From NCBI RefSeq assembly GCF_910592395.1, contig NC_088316.1:18972001-19036000 (forward strand): 64,000 bases of DNA, written 5' to 3'. A program made the translations under genes and the position numbers. Positions 13,031 through 25,825 of the stretch are shown in pieces (the stretch's first letter is position 1; each line of letters opens with the position of its first letter). Below the pieces are notes generated by a model, which did no database searches, was not told the origin of the DNA, and was given only the letters and a program-made list of their open reading frames with translations. Source of the stretch: Lineus longissimus (Eukaryota > Nemertea > Pilidiophora > Heteronemertea > Lineidae).

Positions 13031-16000
13031 CATCAAATTTGTGAGGAGTGGTCAAATGGCAAGGATCGACTGGTGAGTTTTTTTAGTGATTGTTGTATCA
13101 CACTTCACAGTAAGAAAGAGTCCATTGGTTTTACGTAGGGGTAGCAAGTGTCCATATCGCAGCCAAGATACAACCCTGTGGGGTGGGGGACTTTATCCTG
13201 GCCGATCAAAATTGATCACCTCAAATAACAAATCACGATATTTTGCCCCCACCTCACAAGAATTCCGGCCGAGCTTAGCGCCTAAATTCCTATTATTCTA
13301 CTGTAGTAAGCACAGAGTGTTATTGGTTACAGGTGGTATCTCAGTCAACTATCTTGGGACCATTTTTAGGTCCTTTTGGGGGGTCCCCAGACCCACATGC
13401 AACGGGTGGTACCCGGCAGACTGCCACATCTATTCATCTCAGATGACCCTTTACCCACTCCCACACTCACTAGATATTGGTACCTAGTTCAACTAACCCG
13501 AGGGCCCTGGGCTGCCGGTCTATGTCTCATCAAATGGTTATAAAATATAAGGGCAAACCTCAATAACATGGACAGCTTCCATGGGAGTCAATAGGCCAAA
13601 AACCAAGGGCAAATTACCCAATGGTCAATAGACCTTCTTTCATTTCGAATGTCATTCCCTTGTCCGGCCACAGTGTACATAGGACATTGAAGATAGTAGA
13701 TAGTAACCTGAAATTTCAATTTCCGGCAGGCTATTCCCATGCTATTATACGGTGGTTGCTGTCATTGAAAGACAGTAGCACTGCAGTGTGATTCATCACT
13801 AAGAACACGCTGGTTCAATCAATGGTTGGTTCAATCAATGGTTCATCAAGAAAGGTTAGTCCGAAACGATAGATCGCATCACTGGAAAGCATAAACCAAC
13901 CGTCTGACCAGTAAGCTTTTTCTAAGCATGAAAGAGATTTCGCTATGATTTGACGAATGACACCGGACTGGATGGCACGACAGACCTTCGTAGTTCGTAC
14001 ATCGTACGGAGGGGTTGCTAAGCCTGCCTATTCTACAGTGCAAGTTGTGCGGGCGTATAATAAGGTTATGTTGTCAGTCGATTTGGGGCTGTTGAGCTCA
14101 TATTTTCACGTGCCTGTGCTCTGAGATCATAAATCCTTACCTCGCAACATGACACTGTCAGTTATTTCCGAAGCTCCGTGTTCTGTGCCCGAAAACTTGA
14201 AAATACAAACACGAATGAATCCCAAAGAATCCCAAAGAATCCTCGCACTTAGTACTTGCCCATTTGACCACACTGTTCAATGAAACACCATGATATATGC
14301 AACCAGATTGGTGCATGTACCACGGCAAACAAAATATCATTGGTTCCAACCGTACATACCCACAACTATCGTGCAGCTTACGTTAGAGCATTTGCGCCAT
14401 GTGATATTTCAATATGCATCAGGCATGTAACTTCACAGGTCAAAAATCACGTGCTTGGGTCCAGCCACATTGCTAGTAACAGTGCTCAGTGATTGGTCAA
14501 AGGTATTTTGTGTCGTGACCCACTTTCACGCGGCAGCTGGCGAGCCGATATCTACGGTGGCTGGGAAAGGACATCACCGGGGCAGGATTTTTTTTCAACA
14601 TATACCTTTTTTGTCATACGTTACAATCATATGTTTTCCGATGTCTCAACACACCGTGATAGCTCAGCCAAACGTCAGTTTTTGTTTCTTATCTCGTAGT
14701 GACAGAAAACTTTCTAAACTCTTGTATCTTTACGCCAGTTTAAGTTTTACAGTTGATTTCACGGAGTACATTAAGCGGGATGACAATTAATTGAGTCATT
14801 AACAGTGCAATTTACCGATTTCACCAGTTCTTAAGTCTATCGTTGCATCATTACGCCGATTGAGATAAGACTTTAGTCCGCTCAGTCGTTGATTGCTAAG
14901 TTTAACTCCCGCTGGAGTGAAATCGATCTTGCTTTAAAAGAAGTGTTTTTGTTTAATGCCGGTGTAATGTTTTTGAGTGTTTCTCCTCATTGTTTGGGAA
15001 CGCTCAAAAATAGATTGACAAGTTTTTCTGTGTATCCCCCCTATTGAAAAGTCGTGGTCTCTCTAGCTGCCTATTGTTTGGAAACACTGACGCATGGGGA
15101 ACAACCACAGATGTTACACCGGCACCTATGCTTTTTACTAGCTGACGATAGAGCTTTGACAAAGTCTTTTCCGAGGCTAGAGATCGGGTTAAAGTTGCCA
15201 GGCTCCCATCATACAGGACTGTCGGTCCATTCATAGCTGCAATATCAATGTCAATACATGTAACTTAGCAGCCTTTCGTCCAGGTGTTGCATTTCTGCAA
15301 CATTGCGGCTGTCAAAAACCCAGTACAAGAATCCTGGTACGATTATCAGCTGGCAACTTGTTCAATTTGGCATCGTCATCTACAGGACTTACAGTATTCT
15401 TTTAAGATTCCTTTATGCAATACAATGATAGGAATCTGATTAAGATCTTGGATTTATCGGGATATTCAACCCGAGAGTATGGCACTGTAAACGGCAAACG
15501 GTTCCTATACTCGATGGTAGCTGAGTGAACCCAACTCAAAAACTTGACCAAAATGGTCGTGAATAATGTTAGAGCACGTATCTACATAAGAAAATTTGGA
15601 ATCTTTTTAGCGTAAGCTACCATCTCCTCTGTAACGGCATCCATTCGCAACTCTCAGCCGAAATAAAAACAGACCAGCGAAGACCAGCGAAGTGTTACGT
15701 AGTCGCATGACCATCCGTTGGAAACGTTCCGCTGGAACATAGCATGGTTGGCAATGATTTCACGTCGACACTTTTTTACATCGACTTCGCAACACATGAT
15801 GACATTGACGTCGGAACCCCGTGGCATTTATCCGCCTCTCCCAATCAAAAATCCTGCTGCAAGCCTACCAAAATAACATCATTAATGCAGAACAAAAAGA
15901 AACATCACCCCCACCCCCTGAAACTGCAATGACCTTTCAAAACATGATGATCGCCTCGACAATTCGTGTAATTTCCGACCTCCGGTTTTTGTCTGTCCTA

Positions 16001-16799
16001 TCGAGAGTTCCAATCAGGAAATGAGTGTTTTCTCAGCATTTTTTGACTCATCAGCCTTGCAATGAACAATGTAGCTGGCTTTTTTTACCCATCAGCCCAT
16101 AAGAGGGAGATTGTAGCCTTTTGTGGTGTGAACAGAAAGTGATGAGGATGACGGCCATTTCTAATTGGCCAAATACATGTACATTACCACGTGGGAGTAA
16201 AGCGCATCGGAAACTAACTTGGAGCCAACTCCGGGTGGTATTGCTCTTTAGGGCGGACGTCATTATGGGATTTCTATTTCGGATATTGGACAACAGGAGT
16301 AGAAAAGTTGCTGCACCAATAATGCGTGCAATCTGTTAACATTCACCTCGCCTGCGCCGGTTTCTCCTCGGCGCATGAACGATCTTACAGACCCAATGAC
16401 CGTAACAAGCGGGCGAAACCCCCTAACTTGTCATCCAAATGAGGCACATATGCACCTTACTAACCCCTGATGAAGATGATTAGCTTCCATCAAACAGGAA
16501 ACTTGCCGCTCGGGCTAGGACGGCATGTATAACGACTTCAATTAGTGGACTGCTAATTGTATATCCGGGCCATTGTCGGCTTTTATGACATAGTGGAAAC
16601 ACGTTGATAACTTGATAGCTATGATCCACTGATTCGTTTTGATATGTTGGTTTTTTTGTGTATTGATCATGTGGCCGACAAGAGACTAATGCTACAAGCC
16701 TGGCCGATCATGTGGCACACAAGAACAGAATAATGATACAATCTTGACGAACAGCAAAGTTCATGGCGATCGAATAATGTACCTAACTTGCCAAACTGT
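13031..16799. other. gene-free stretch
   Basis: Several frames of 60-130 codons are open, but none has recognisable motifs or splice context. No RNA gene was recognised. Confidence 0.5.
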
Positions 16800-17046
16800 C
16801 GAGAGCGGTATCTGTGTGTGGTTCTGTGTGAGAGCAGTATCTGTGTGTGGTTCTGTGTGAGAGCAGTATCTGTGTGTGGTTCTGTGTGAGAGCGGTATCT
16901 GTGTGTGGTTCTGTGTGAGAGCGGTATCTGTGTGTGGTTCTGTGTGAGAGCAGTATATGTGTGTGGTTCTGTGTGAGAGCGGTATCTGTGTGTGGTTCTG
17001 TGTGAGAGCAGTATCTGTGTGTGGTTCTGTGTGTGGTTCTGTGTGA
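16800..17046. repeat. 29-bp minisatellite, eight copies plus a partial
   Basis: The unit is agagc(a/g)gtatctgtgtgt followed by ggttctgtgtg. Copies recur every 29 bp from about 16807 to 17007, followed by a truncated one. Positions six and twelve of the unit vary. Because 29 is not divisible by three and the unit has no stop in any minus-strand frame, the opposite strand stays open for over 100 codons with the reading frame rotating each unit. This is not evidence of a gene. Confidence 0.95.
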
Positions 17047-20000
17047 GATAGATAAGACCTGAATAGTTCTTGTTGGGTAAGTAGTCACCTGAATTGCAAA
17101 TAGGAGACTGATAGATACATTGATACATGTACATTGTAATTGATTTGAGTATCCTTGAAGACGGGTTCTACAATCTGTACCATGATCATGCCCTTAGGAA
17201 ACACGATGGCAAGACAAAATGACAACTAGGCTAATGAAGTGAGAATGTAGAGAGAATAGTTTATCACCACTGGGCTCTGGGTAGTTATATTGATTAGGTC
17301 AGTAAGGTATCGGCATGGTTGATAATCACGAGTAATATCATACATCGTTACTCAATTGGCGAAGGAGGAGTAGTGAAGTAAGTGGTGCTAATTGGCTCTG
17401 GGCGCTTCCGAGAGCAGGGAACCCAAAATCGGAAGTTTTCTTATGTTGGGTAGCGATAGGATGTGGTCAGCCGTTTCTCCCTCTCTATCAGCGGCTCCAC
17501 TTGCGGTTGAATAGTCAAATAATGTTTACCGTAATCTATTCCGTCTATCATGTGTCCGAGTGAGTGATGATCTAGAATTGTGGATCTTAACTTGTTGATT
17601 TTCACGGAAGAAACGAGATGATACTCGGCCGGAAGAATGTTATCCATAGGTTGTCTCCTAATGAGTCGTTGTGGTTGTTCCTCACTTAGTAACGAAAATA
17701 AAAGCAAACGTACCAAAATGTCGTCGACTAAAAAATACCTTTTGATACTGGTAAGGCATTTCAGATGTTTTCCTTAATAATGAACATGTAAACGATCCGT
17801 GTTTAGCAACCTAACATCAAAAGAATATTCTTACTTATTGAAGGCATAGTGTATGTTTAGCGGAGACAATATAACAACCTGCTCATGTCATCTCTATTGC
17901 TTTATTATACTGACATTGTTTGCAGTGATAGCATAGAAAATTGTGTTACCACCCAATTGATGGGAATTTCTTAGAGACAAGGGACCTGATGATTAGAATC
18001 CCACATCAGATATTCACAGCCCGAGATTACATTGATGTTAGAAGGCAATGCAATTTTTCCTCTCTTTGATTGATATGATTTTTGTATCATTTCGTATGCA
18101 GGGAATGCTTCAAAGCTGCCGTAAAAGCCAAGCTAAAACCTTTAGCGATTGAACACATGGATGACAGGGAAATGCAAATGAAACTTGTTCACTCGAGCAA
18201 TAGGGTTCAGTTTGCAAGGTGCTTTCACAATATGATAATAAAGATTTCTTTGCTGGCCATGGGAGATGGGGCAGATGGTATCAGCATGCATAAGTTACAG
18301 ACCTAAATCGTTCTTACGGCGCAACCAATTCAGTCTTGTTCTCACTGCGAGAACGGCCCAGGAATTAGTTTTAAAGGAGTGACATTCATCACCATTTTCT
18401 ACCTGTGAGCTCATTTAGTGATACGATTGGAAAATCACGTATTGAACTTCAATTTTTTTTACAAATGAAGCTGGCTCATGATACAATCGACACGCGTTTT
18501 AAATCAGAAAAAATGGCTAAGATAAAGCCAGAAACATCCGTCCAATTATTCGTGATTGATAAATATGATTAAATTTTAACTACTTATCAGTTATGGAATC
18601 CGTTACCTTGATCATATTGTCTGTGTTGTCTTTGCAGTTTTGAAATCTAATTGTGATTTAGACCTTTTCGGTCAACAACACTTTGAAAAAATATGATTAA
18701 TTAGAATATGCAAGGCTTAACGATTAGCAGGTCCTCGTTAACCTTTAGGTGTTATTCTCTAACATGACATCGCTTTGTCGTCGCATGTTTGTGTTATTGA
18801 AAAGGTCATTATTATACGCTTTGTTTTTTAGACTGTATGTTTTTTAGAAATGTAATGCCAGCATATTAGGCAAATCATATCATTTTGAAATTCTATTCCT
18901 ACTAATGGCGTGTTATTATAGCCTAAAACTGCTTTTAATGATAGGTTGAGATATCGCGAACCGTGTTTAAATTTTTGGAGTTTCTTTTGTTGCGTTAAAA
19001 TTGGATACCTTTGACGCCCACTTTCTTCGAAAATCAGTGACTCATGAACAAGAAAGGAAGGTGCGACTAATGCATTGGTAGAGGTTAAGTTGAGTAACAC
19101 TTACCGTCGTAAATCTACGAAACCAAAAAGCCATCCTTTCTCGTGTATCATCCAAGATTCTGAAAGCTTTTGAGGTCTGAGGATAAACGTCTTCGAGTTT
19201 CTTTGAGCTAATTCCTACTATTTTTTCCACAGAAACAGATTACAAGCTGTACTATACCATGGTAGGAAAAAAACGACCATCGTCGGATATCAAAGAGGCT
19301 CTATGAGGCATAAGACCAATTCGTCATTATAGCTGGTTATAGCTTGTAGCTAGTGCCTTACACTCAGATTTACTTGGTAAGTAAGGAAAAAGAACATCTT
19401 GTTATTCTAACTTAACTGTCGTCAGAATAGCAGTGCCACATGACTATCCGAATATTAAAACAGATTGGGTTCTTTGTCAGGCCCTAAGGCACAAAGTGAA
19501 AGCATTTTGATATTTACCAAGTATCTATTCATGGTTTAACAAAATCGTCATTTCTTCTTGCTAATAATCTTTCAGAAAGCGAACCAAAAAACATCACGAT
19601 GTTACAGTGGAAAACAAAAGTTTTTCTAAGTTTTGATCTTATTGCAGGAACATGCAGTCATCAAAGCCATGTGCAATTAAAATTGACGTGGTTGGAGATG
19701 ATGATTTTCGATGCCTCGTTTGGTGTTTACATTGGCACAAGCATATCGTTCCTCTATCAAGTGTGTTCGTACTATATCCCATTGATCCATACAAACCCAT
19801 ACTCCCACACCGTCCAGGTCCAATATACCTATCTGAGCAACTGACCATATGCCCATCCTCGCACCACGTGTAACATGAGATTGAAGATTCTGCGATGTCA
19901 TCATTTACAGGACAGCAGTAAGATTACTCATCGATTCATAAGACCACGAATACATGTCACAAAGATAACAATTGCTCTTCTCTATATCAAAGTTACGTGA

Positions 20001-22195
20001 GATGCATGTGAAGTGCAATCCTTTATCCTAGTTTTATTCAAAACCTAGAATAATGGAATATCTTGTTCACTTGCTTGCCCAGAGCTGTTATTGACATGTT
20101 CTTGTTCTCGATAAGAAAAAGTTGTTTCACCTCCAAGTTACAAACAGTGGAAGTAAACATATGACGCAATAATCCCTTCCACCTACTGCAGAGAAAGCTT
20201 TATTCAAAAGCTTTAATATCGGTTTTCAGAAAAGAAATGAACTTGCTTCATATTATGGCAATACCAGTCTTCAGGAAGAAAACAGTACGCTCTTGCAAAC
20301 ATCATTACATTCATGAGAAAGTATGTGAATAAAGCCGAATAAATACATTCTGTTCATCAATCATGTTCTGGACGAAAAGGGAAAATAGATACTTGTAAGT
20401 CAGACTGTATCTTCACACTCATTCATTACACCCACTCGACCAGAAGGTCTTGTGATTAGCCTAACAATTAGGTCCTCAAACATTGGCCGTCACTTGGTGG
20501 CACCATAAAAAAACGTATCCAGTTCAACTGCCATCATTTAGTTCTATCACTGCAACTAGTTAGTAATCCTGACCATATGTCACATCTGATTGTAAAAAAT
20601 GATGTATTTCTGACAAAGCGTTTCCAATCGTTTAACTGGATTTCAACACGGTGATGCTCTTGAGCCCCCTGAGCTCATTGTGATGGAAATCCGACATATC
20701 GGCAATCTATAGCAGATGGTTTTTAAATAGATTTTCGAGTGTTGCAAAAACAGTTCCATTTCCCCTCGTGATGGCTTCTCATGAGTGCGGACAATACAAA
20801 GGAAAACGAAGAGCCCAGGGAGTGTTAACTTCGAACTCGACGAGCTTCGCATCAAATTCATGATCACCAAGGCGGATGATGAAATACTGTGTTCACTTTA
20901 TGGGCTTAAATGCAGCCTGAGAATCCATTTACGTTGTGCGCTGTGCGATAGGAGGTTCAATAACATTTTTTCTGAGTAAAAAAGCTATCAATAATGAGGC
21001 ACGTTTCGCATTCCTTGATGCAATGTTTTTATCCGTAGCGTGATTGATGTAGTATAATTTCGACTTTAACCTAAAAGAAGAGGAATTTAGATTAAATCGT
21101 GTTTAGTCACAACCTGTTATCGGTTCTAAATAGTCCTCTGTGTAGTATTGGTATTTCCGCTCTGTAATCAGATGATAGCAGACCAGTACAGGGTTCGTGT
21201 CTGGCTTTTACAATCTAAAAGTTTGATGTTTAATTTGATGTTCTTTTATATTTGTTCAAGCTGTCTAGTTTTCCAAAAGATCGATGGCAATTTGGCTGTA
21301 TCATAAATTTTAGTGTTTTCTTCCACAGAAGAAGTCTAATTTCATATGTCTCTCTCGTGTTTCTTTCCATTTAATCATGGACAATTGTTCTGTACTTCAG
21401 TGTGGTGGAAGACCATGATGATAAGACGATTCGAAGCTTGTTGCTGTTCGAGATCCAATGTAAGTCTCAGCGTAACGATCATCATTACCACTCTTTCCAA
21501 TGCACAGCATCCACAACCTTCGTATTCTTCGGTATTGAGGACGAAATCTTCTCCAGAGTGTCCAATGTTCTCCTTAGCTATGTTGTAGACTGACTCACAG
21601 GCTCTTGACTTATCAAGTTTTATTCTCGACTTGCTCTCCATTCGCTTATCAATAACGACGGATTTCTGTTCAAACATTAAGAGTAGATCATTGCATATAA
21701 CATAAATCAGACTCCTGTAATGGAATTTACCATGTGGCATTGCGGTTCATGACATTGCTTTATCAAACCTTATCGATTCAAGCAGTCGGAAAGAAAGCCA
21801 TAAAATCCCCATATTGAAATTTCTCTCCCCAGATGTTAGCTTTTGATGTTACCCAAGGGGATGGTGAATTTCATATTCCTAATGTTGGGTAGAGTTATGG
21901 CAGCATGGATGAGTTGCTTGAGGTAATACATATCGACAGGAGACATCATTCAATATATTCATTCAGACCCCAGGCGGATGCTCCGCCAACCTTGAGTTAC
22001 CTTTTTGAAGTTTCAAAATGACATTTTCAAATCTTTAGACAGAATCGTCGAGGGAGATTTTAACAGGTCTTCACTTTTGCTGGGATAATGCAGTTCGCTA
22101 GGGTGTTTTATATATATACCATAAATAAACAATGCCATGAGCTTCTTCGCTTCCACAGCTACGTTATGCCTTCGGTTGACCGATTGTTAAACTGT
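17047..22195. other. gene-free stretch with weak candidates only
   Basis: No gene is supported. The least weak coding candidates are a plus-strand frame entered by an atgcag acceptor near 18103 and open to 18306, and a minus-strand ATG frame at 21375-21740 (121 codons) with a Cys-rich GCGCC motif. Neither resembles a family I know. Confidence 0.45.
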
Positions 22196-22359
22196 GACAT
22201 CTTCTTGGTGAAAGAAGAGTTGAGTTTCAAATAGCACTGACTATACGCTGAACCTGTTCCTGGCCTCGTGGCTGACACTTGGTTAAAGCGCCTGTCTAGG
22301 AAACAGATCATGAGTTCGAATCCCGTCGAGCCCTCGTTGTTATTTCGCTTTTCTTTCAG
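22196..22359 (+). repeat. SINE-like repeat with tRNA-Thr-like head, copy 1
   Basis: About 165 bp, from tgacatcttcttggtgaaag to tttctttcag, recur at 25559-25737 in the same orientation. Inside, 22262-22332 folds like a tRNA: a GGCCTCG acceptor arm, an A-box-like stretch ending ggttaaagcgc, an anticodon arm with loop CTAGGAA, and a B box gagttcgaatccc. The D and anticodon arms match what I recall of animal tRNA-Thr(AGT). The anticodon reads AGG and the acceptor stem has a mismatch, so it is a tRNA-derived repeat rather than a working tRNA. Confidence 0.65.
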
Positions 22360-22744
22360 TATTGTTCAGCTGTATCTGTCGATGGCCATCAAGTCAGTAA
22401 AAGCAAGCAGTCTCAAAGGCAATTTCCTTGGTTTCAAAATCAGTTTTTTTCATCGCTGTATTCGATTGGAACACGCGGCTGACATCTGCGAGATCCATTG
22501 TATCACATGGCATCCCACTGCTGTCAACTGTATGTTCTTCCTCAATCTTGGCCTCAAATTTCTTAAGTTTACGAAGTCAGAGTATGTGGTGATGCAATCG
22601 CGAAAATCAGGATGCTGCGGCATAATACATGTATTTATAAGGACACGACATGAACGACACAACCTACATGTATATAATTACCATCAGGAATGTCACACGC
22701 TGACGAATGCTGAAGTAATAATTTCTACGTATCTTATTATTTAC

Positions 22745-24677
22745 TTAACCAACTGGTTTGTAAAGTTTCGCGTACTTAAATGTTCTCGTCCTCCCGTTAT
22801 CTTGTTCAGGGATACTAGGTCTAGTTGGAACTGGTGAAGATAAGTCTCCATTTGAATGAACAAAATACCATCTTTCAGAGGCGTATCTTCGTACCATCAT
22901 TAAAGTAGGATTGTTTATCATTAAACTGATTTTATCACTAAAGTTGAATTCGTCATTCCAAGGATCATATGGAATACAAAAAACTCTAAACATCGTGACA
23001 CTATCTACCTTAATGATCTGATTAGTGTAGACGACCATTAAGACTATGGCTGGGTACCTTTGATAGAAATCCTTCAGTAGCGTTGTCCTTTGAGACACAA
23101 GGTGTTTGAACGATTTTATTTTGATGTGCTTTTTTAGTGGTGGTAACAGAGGATAAAATTGGAGGGTGCGTTGCGGTCCTGTAATGTTGACATCTAAGCT
23201 CATAATAATCGAACCAAACACCCGAAACAAAATGAATGCCCTACTTCTTGTAGGCCAACTGTGCACTGACGTGAGAGTTCCATTTCCTTGGCGCCATGTT
23301 ATATTGAATATGGTGTAATATAAAACTAACGCACTATTTGAAGTGTCATGGCAGCCTACAAGGATCGTTTCCTCCGTGAAAAGCGGCGTATCGTGCCGCG
23401 AGTGCGACTCTTTGGAACAGACGTGAGCATGAGGTATGAATATTTGTCTATGACGTCCAGTTGAAATATCCAACAATTTGTAATAAATATGCCAGCGCCC
23501 ACTTTCACTAGCACGGCACATCACCATCAACTTCATATCATAAACTCCTGGAAAACATTTGTGATATCTTATATTAAGTTTAGACATGTTTTTTACAAGT
23601 TTGTAATCACCAGAGTCTTGGCATTGATAGGCTAAGATATCTGCTATGATCCGCGAAGAAAACGAGTGCACCAGGACGATTGAGTTGGAATTGTGGTCAT
23701 GTAGATACCTCATGTTCTCGTTTGGAGCAAGCGCGACCCGCAATGGCGGTATGAACCGACGTAAAGCAGCTAGCTTGTATTTCTGTGCAAATTTGCTCTG
23801 AAGAAGAACTACCAACTTTTGGAATATCTATACTCATCGTACGTTTTGAACTTACAAGTACACACATGCCCAAAACTTCGTATTGTTTTTTACAAAGTAT
23901 GCATCCTCAGGAAATCAGGGTTAGATGTTCGCTTCTTAGGCTCTCACACAATAGTGTTACATCACGACATTGTAACATGATTTGTAGAATTCGGTGTGTG
24001 AGAAGCGGAGAATGATATCTTGATTTCCTCAGGATGAAGCTAAACGGCTCCGTTTATCTTACTCTAATTTCGCACGCTTATGTCAATCCTGTTTCAGCGC
24101 ACACCCTGGCATTTGGACAGGCGTAACCACGTAATAGGCAACTGCGATGTAATATCAGAGAGATGATAATACTTAAATAGTCATGTTACTCGAACAATTG
24201 AAGGTCTCTTCGATCAGGAACACGATATATCACTCGACCTTCATTATGACCTAGAAGTCAACGAATCCACTGGCCATCTGCTATGCTGGCTGCCTGAAGT
24301 GCATGAACAAACGTGTACATTGCTCTGTACATCCCCGTGTACATCTGCTGGAAGTTTCAGCCCGGCTCTGTTGAAACCCGAGGTAACCAAGGTGGCGGTC
24401 AATCAGTGGATATCCTACCTTCTTTCGAAATATCTTGTATCCCTCTTTTCGTGCAATGTCCCCCTTTTCCAAACAGTTTCCCGTTTTGTTGCTCATGTCG
24501 CAAACCAGTTGGTCACCATTCCATCCAATGTCAAAAGTGGCGCATCGTAGCACCAAAATACAGAACGTAGCGCATTCTCTTTGAGACCGACCTATGAGGG
24601 TCTCGAATGGCTCAGCAAATGAGTGGCCATCAACTAACTTGGTGTGGCATTCATCCTTTATGTCAGACATCATCCCT
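22745..24677 (-). CDS. PAN/apple-domain protein with unrecognised C-terminal region (5' end not found)
   Basis: I see two exons. The first, about 24677 to 24419, encodes a PAN/apple-like module: CHTKL near its start, then REC, FC, RCATF and VCDM, giving the usual C..C...C pattern, plus an N-glycosylation site NKT. It ends at a good donor, AAG|gtagga. The second exon, 23797 to 22745, follows a ttcttcttcag acceptor in the same phase 0 and runs 350 codons to a stop. It has six cysteines and several N-glycosylation sites (NIT, NGT, NIT, NFS). It shows repeated short beta-strand-like blocks such as TILVGCH and MKLMVMC. PAN modules are usually extracellular and bind protein or sugar ligands, so a secreted or surface protein is inferred. 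I do not recognise the C-terminal region. The signal-peptide exon was not found and the first acceptor is weak. A broken paralogue lies upstream. Confidence 0.6.
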
Positions 24678-25143
24678 CTAGTTTTGCGATATCATCAGCG
24701 AGGCATACTTGGGTTGGCCTCAGATGGCACGATGTGCACACGTAGACAGATTTACAGGGTGAGTTGTGAAAATAAATGACATATACATTCAACATGCACA
24801 CCTAGTACCTATCTTGTCTAAAGAAAAAAGTCAATTATAACCTCGCGGATACACCTCGAACAGCAAAGGGCATGCTCGTTATGATAAAGTATCCGGCATT
24901 TGCATTACGGTAAAATATCATAACGAATCACTTTTGCATCGATAAGCTCGACTCTATGTTACGTCTGTCCTTTGTTTCGCTGTATCGATGCCTGCTGTAG
25001 TTCCTTCAGAAATGTGGAAGAAACATGATACGTTGCTCACGTACACGATTATCACCAATCGCGAGATATTGAGAAGTATTGGCCATACTAAATATGTGAT
25101 CATAGGTATGATTATAACTTTTCGTTAGGAAGGAATCAAGGCC

Positions 25144-25212
25144 ATGGCACACGTTGTGACACTTGTGTCGTTACTCATCGCAAAGTGTGATTCCTCGTCA
25201 GACGACTTGAAG
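25144..25212 (+). CDS. possible signal-peptide exon
   Basis: An ATG in a good initiation context (ggccATGGc) opens 23 codons with a hydrophobic core (VVTLVSLLIA), then CDSSSDDLK and a donor AAG|gtatgg in phase 0. This has the shape of a first coding exon for a secreted protein. No downstream plus-strand exon could be linked to it, so it may be coincidence. Confidence 0.22.
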
Positions 25213-25558
25213 GTATGGAGTCTTCATGTTGTAAGCCATATACACCTACCAACCCATGCTTTGACGTATCACCAACAATAAATGTATTCTCTTTTATCAA
25301 ATATTTCTCAAACCGTACAGTTATAATCGATTGGAGTACAATAACGTAATTGGTAAATCAATGAACAGAACTTACTTATACCGTTTCCAGTGAAAAGATT
25401 TCTAGAATAACTTGAAGTCTATGAAATCTTGAATGGTACAGCATAGCAGGCTATAAAATCAATGATCATGTCAATCGGAAATATGCTTCATTCTTTATAC
25501 GAAGTGTATCAATAAAAATCTTGCGCGACTTACTGATAGTGCATTAGAACATGATCTT

Positions 25559-25737
25559 AGACATCTTCTTGGTGAAAGAAGGGTTGACGTTCAACTAGCA
25601 CTGATGTTTATTACATGACTTTATGCTGAAGACGTCAAGCTGGCCTCGTCGCTTAGTTGGCCAAAGCGCATGTCAAGAATACAGATCATGGGTTTGATTC
25701 TCATCGAGGCCTTTTTGTTATTTCTCTTTTCTTTCAG
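25559..25737 (+). repeat. SINE-like repeat with tRNA-Thr-like head, copy 2
   Basis: This is the second copy of the repeat at 22196-22359. The tRNA-like head, 25642-25711, has a perfect 7-bp acceptor stem (GGCCTCG / CGAGGCC) and a perfect GCTT/AAGC D stem. The B box is degraded (gggtttgattc) and the anticodon stem is broken. A T5 run follows the head. The two copies bracket the PAN-domain gene. Confidence 0.65.
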
Positions 25738-25825
25738 TCGTGTTACTTTAACTCCTTACGATGCTGAGTGTGCAACCTCTTCATCAAGACATGGCCTACA
25801 GCCACAAGCGGCACCAGCCTCATAT

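Noticed and set aside
16667-17134. 155-codon minus-strand frame rich in His and Thr
   Set aside because: Produced by the stop-free 29-bp minisatellite; no initiation or splice evidence.
21375-21740. 121-codon minus-strand ATG frame with a GCGCC motif
   Set aside because: Reads somewhat protein-like but matches no family I know and has no neighbouring exon.
22268-22837. 189-codon plus-strand frame
   Set aside because: Begins at a non-ATG codon inside the tRNA-like repeat and overlaps the 3' end of the PAN-domain gene on the other strand; no motifs.
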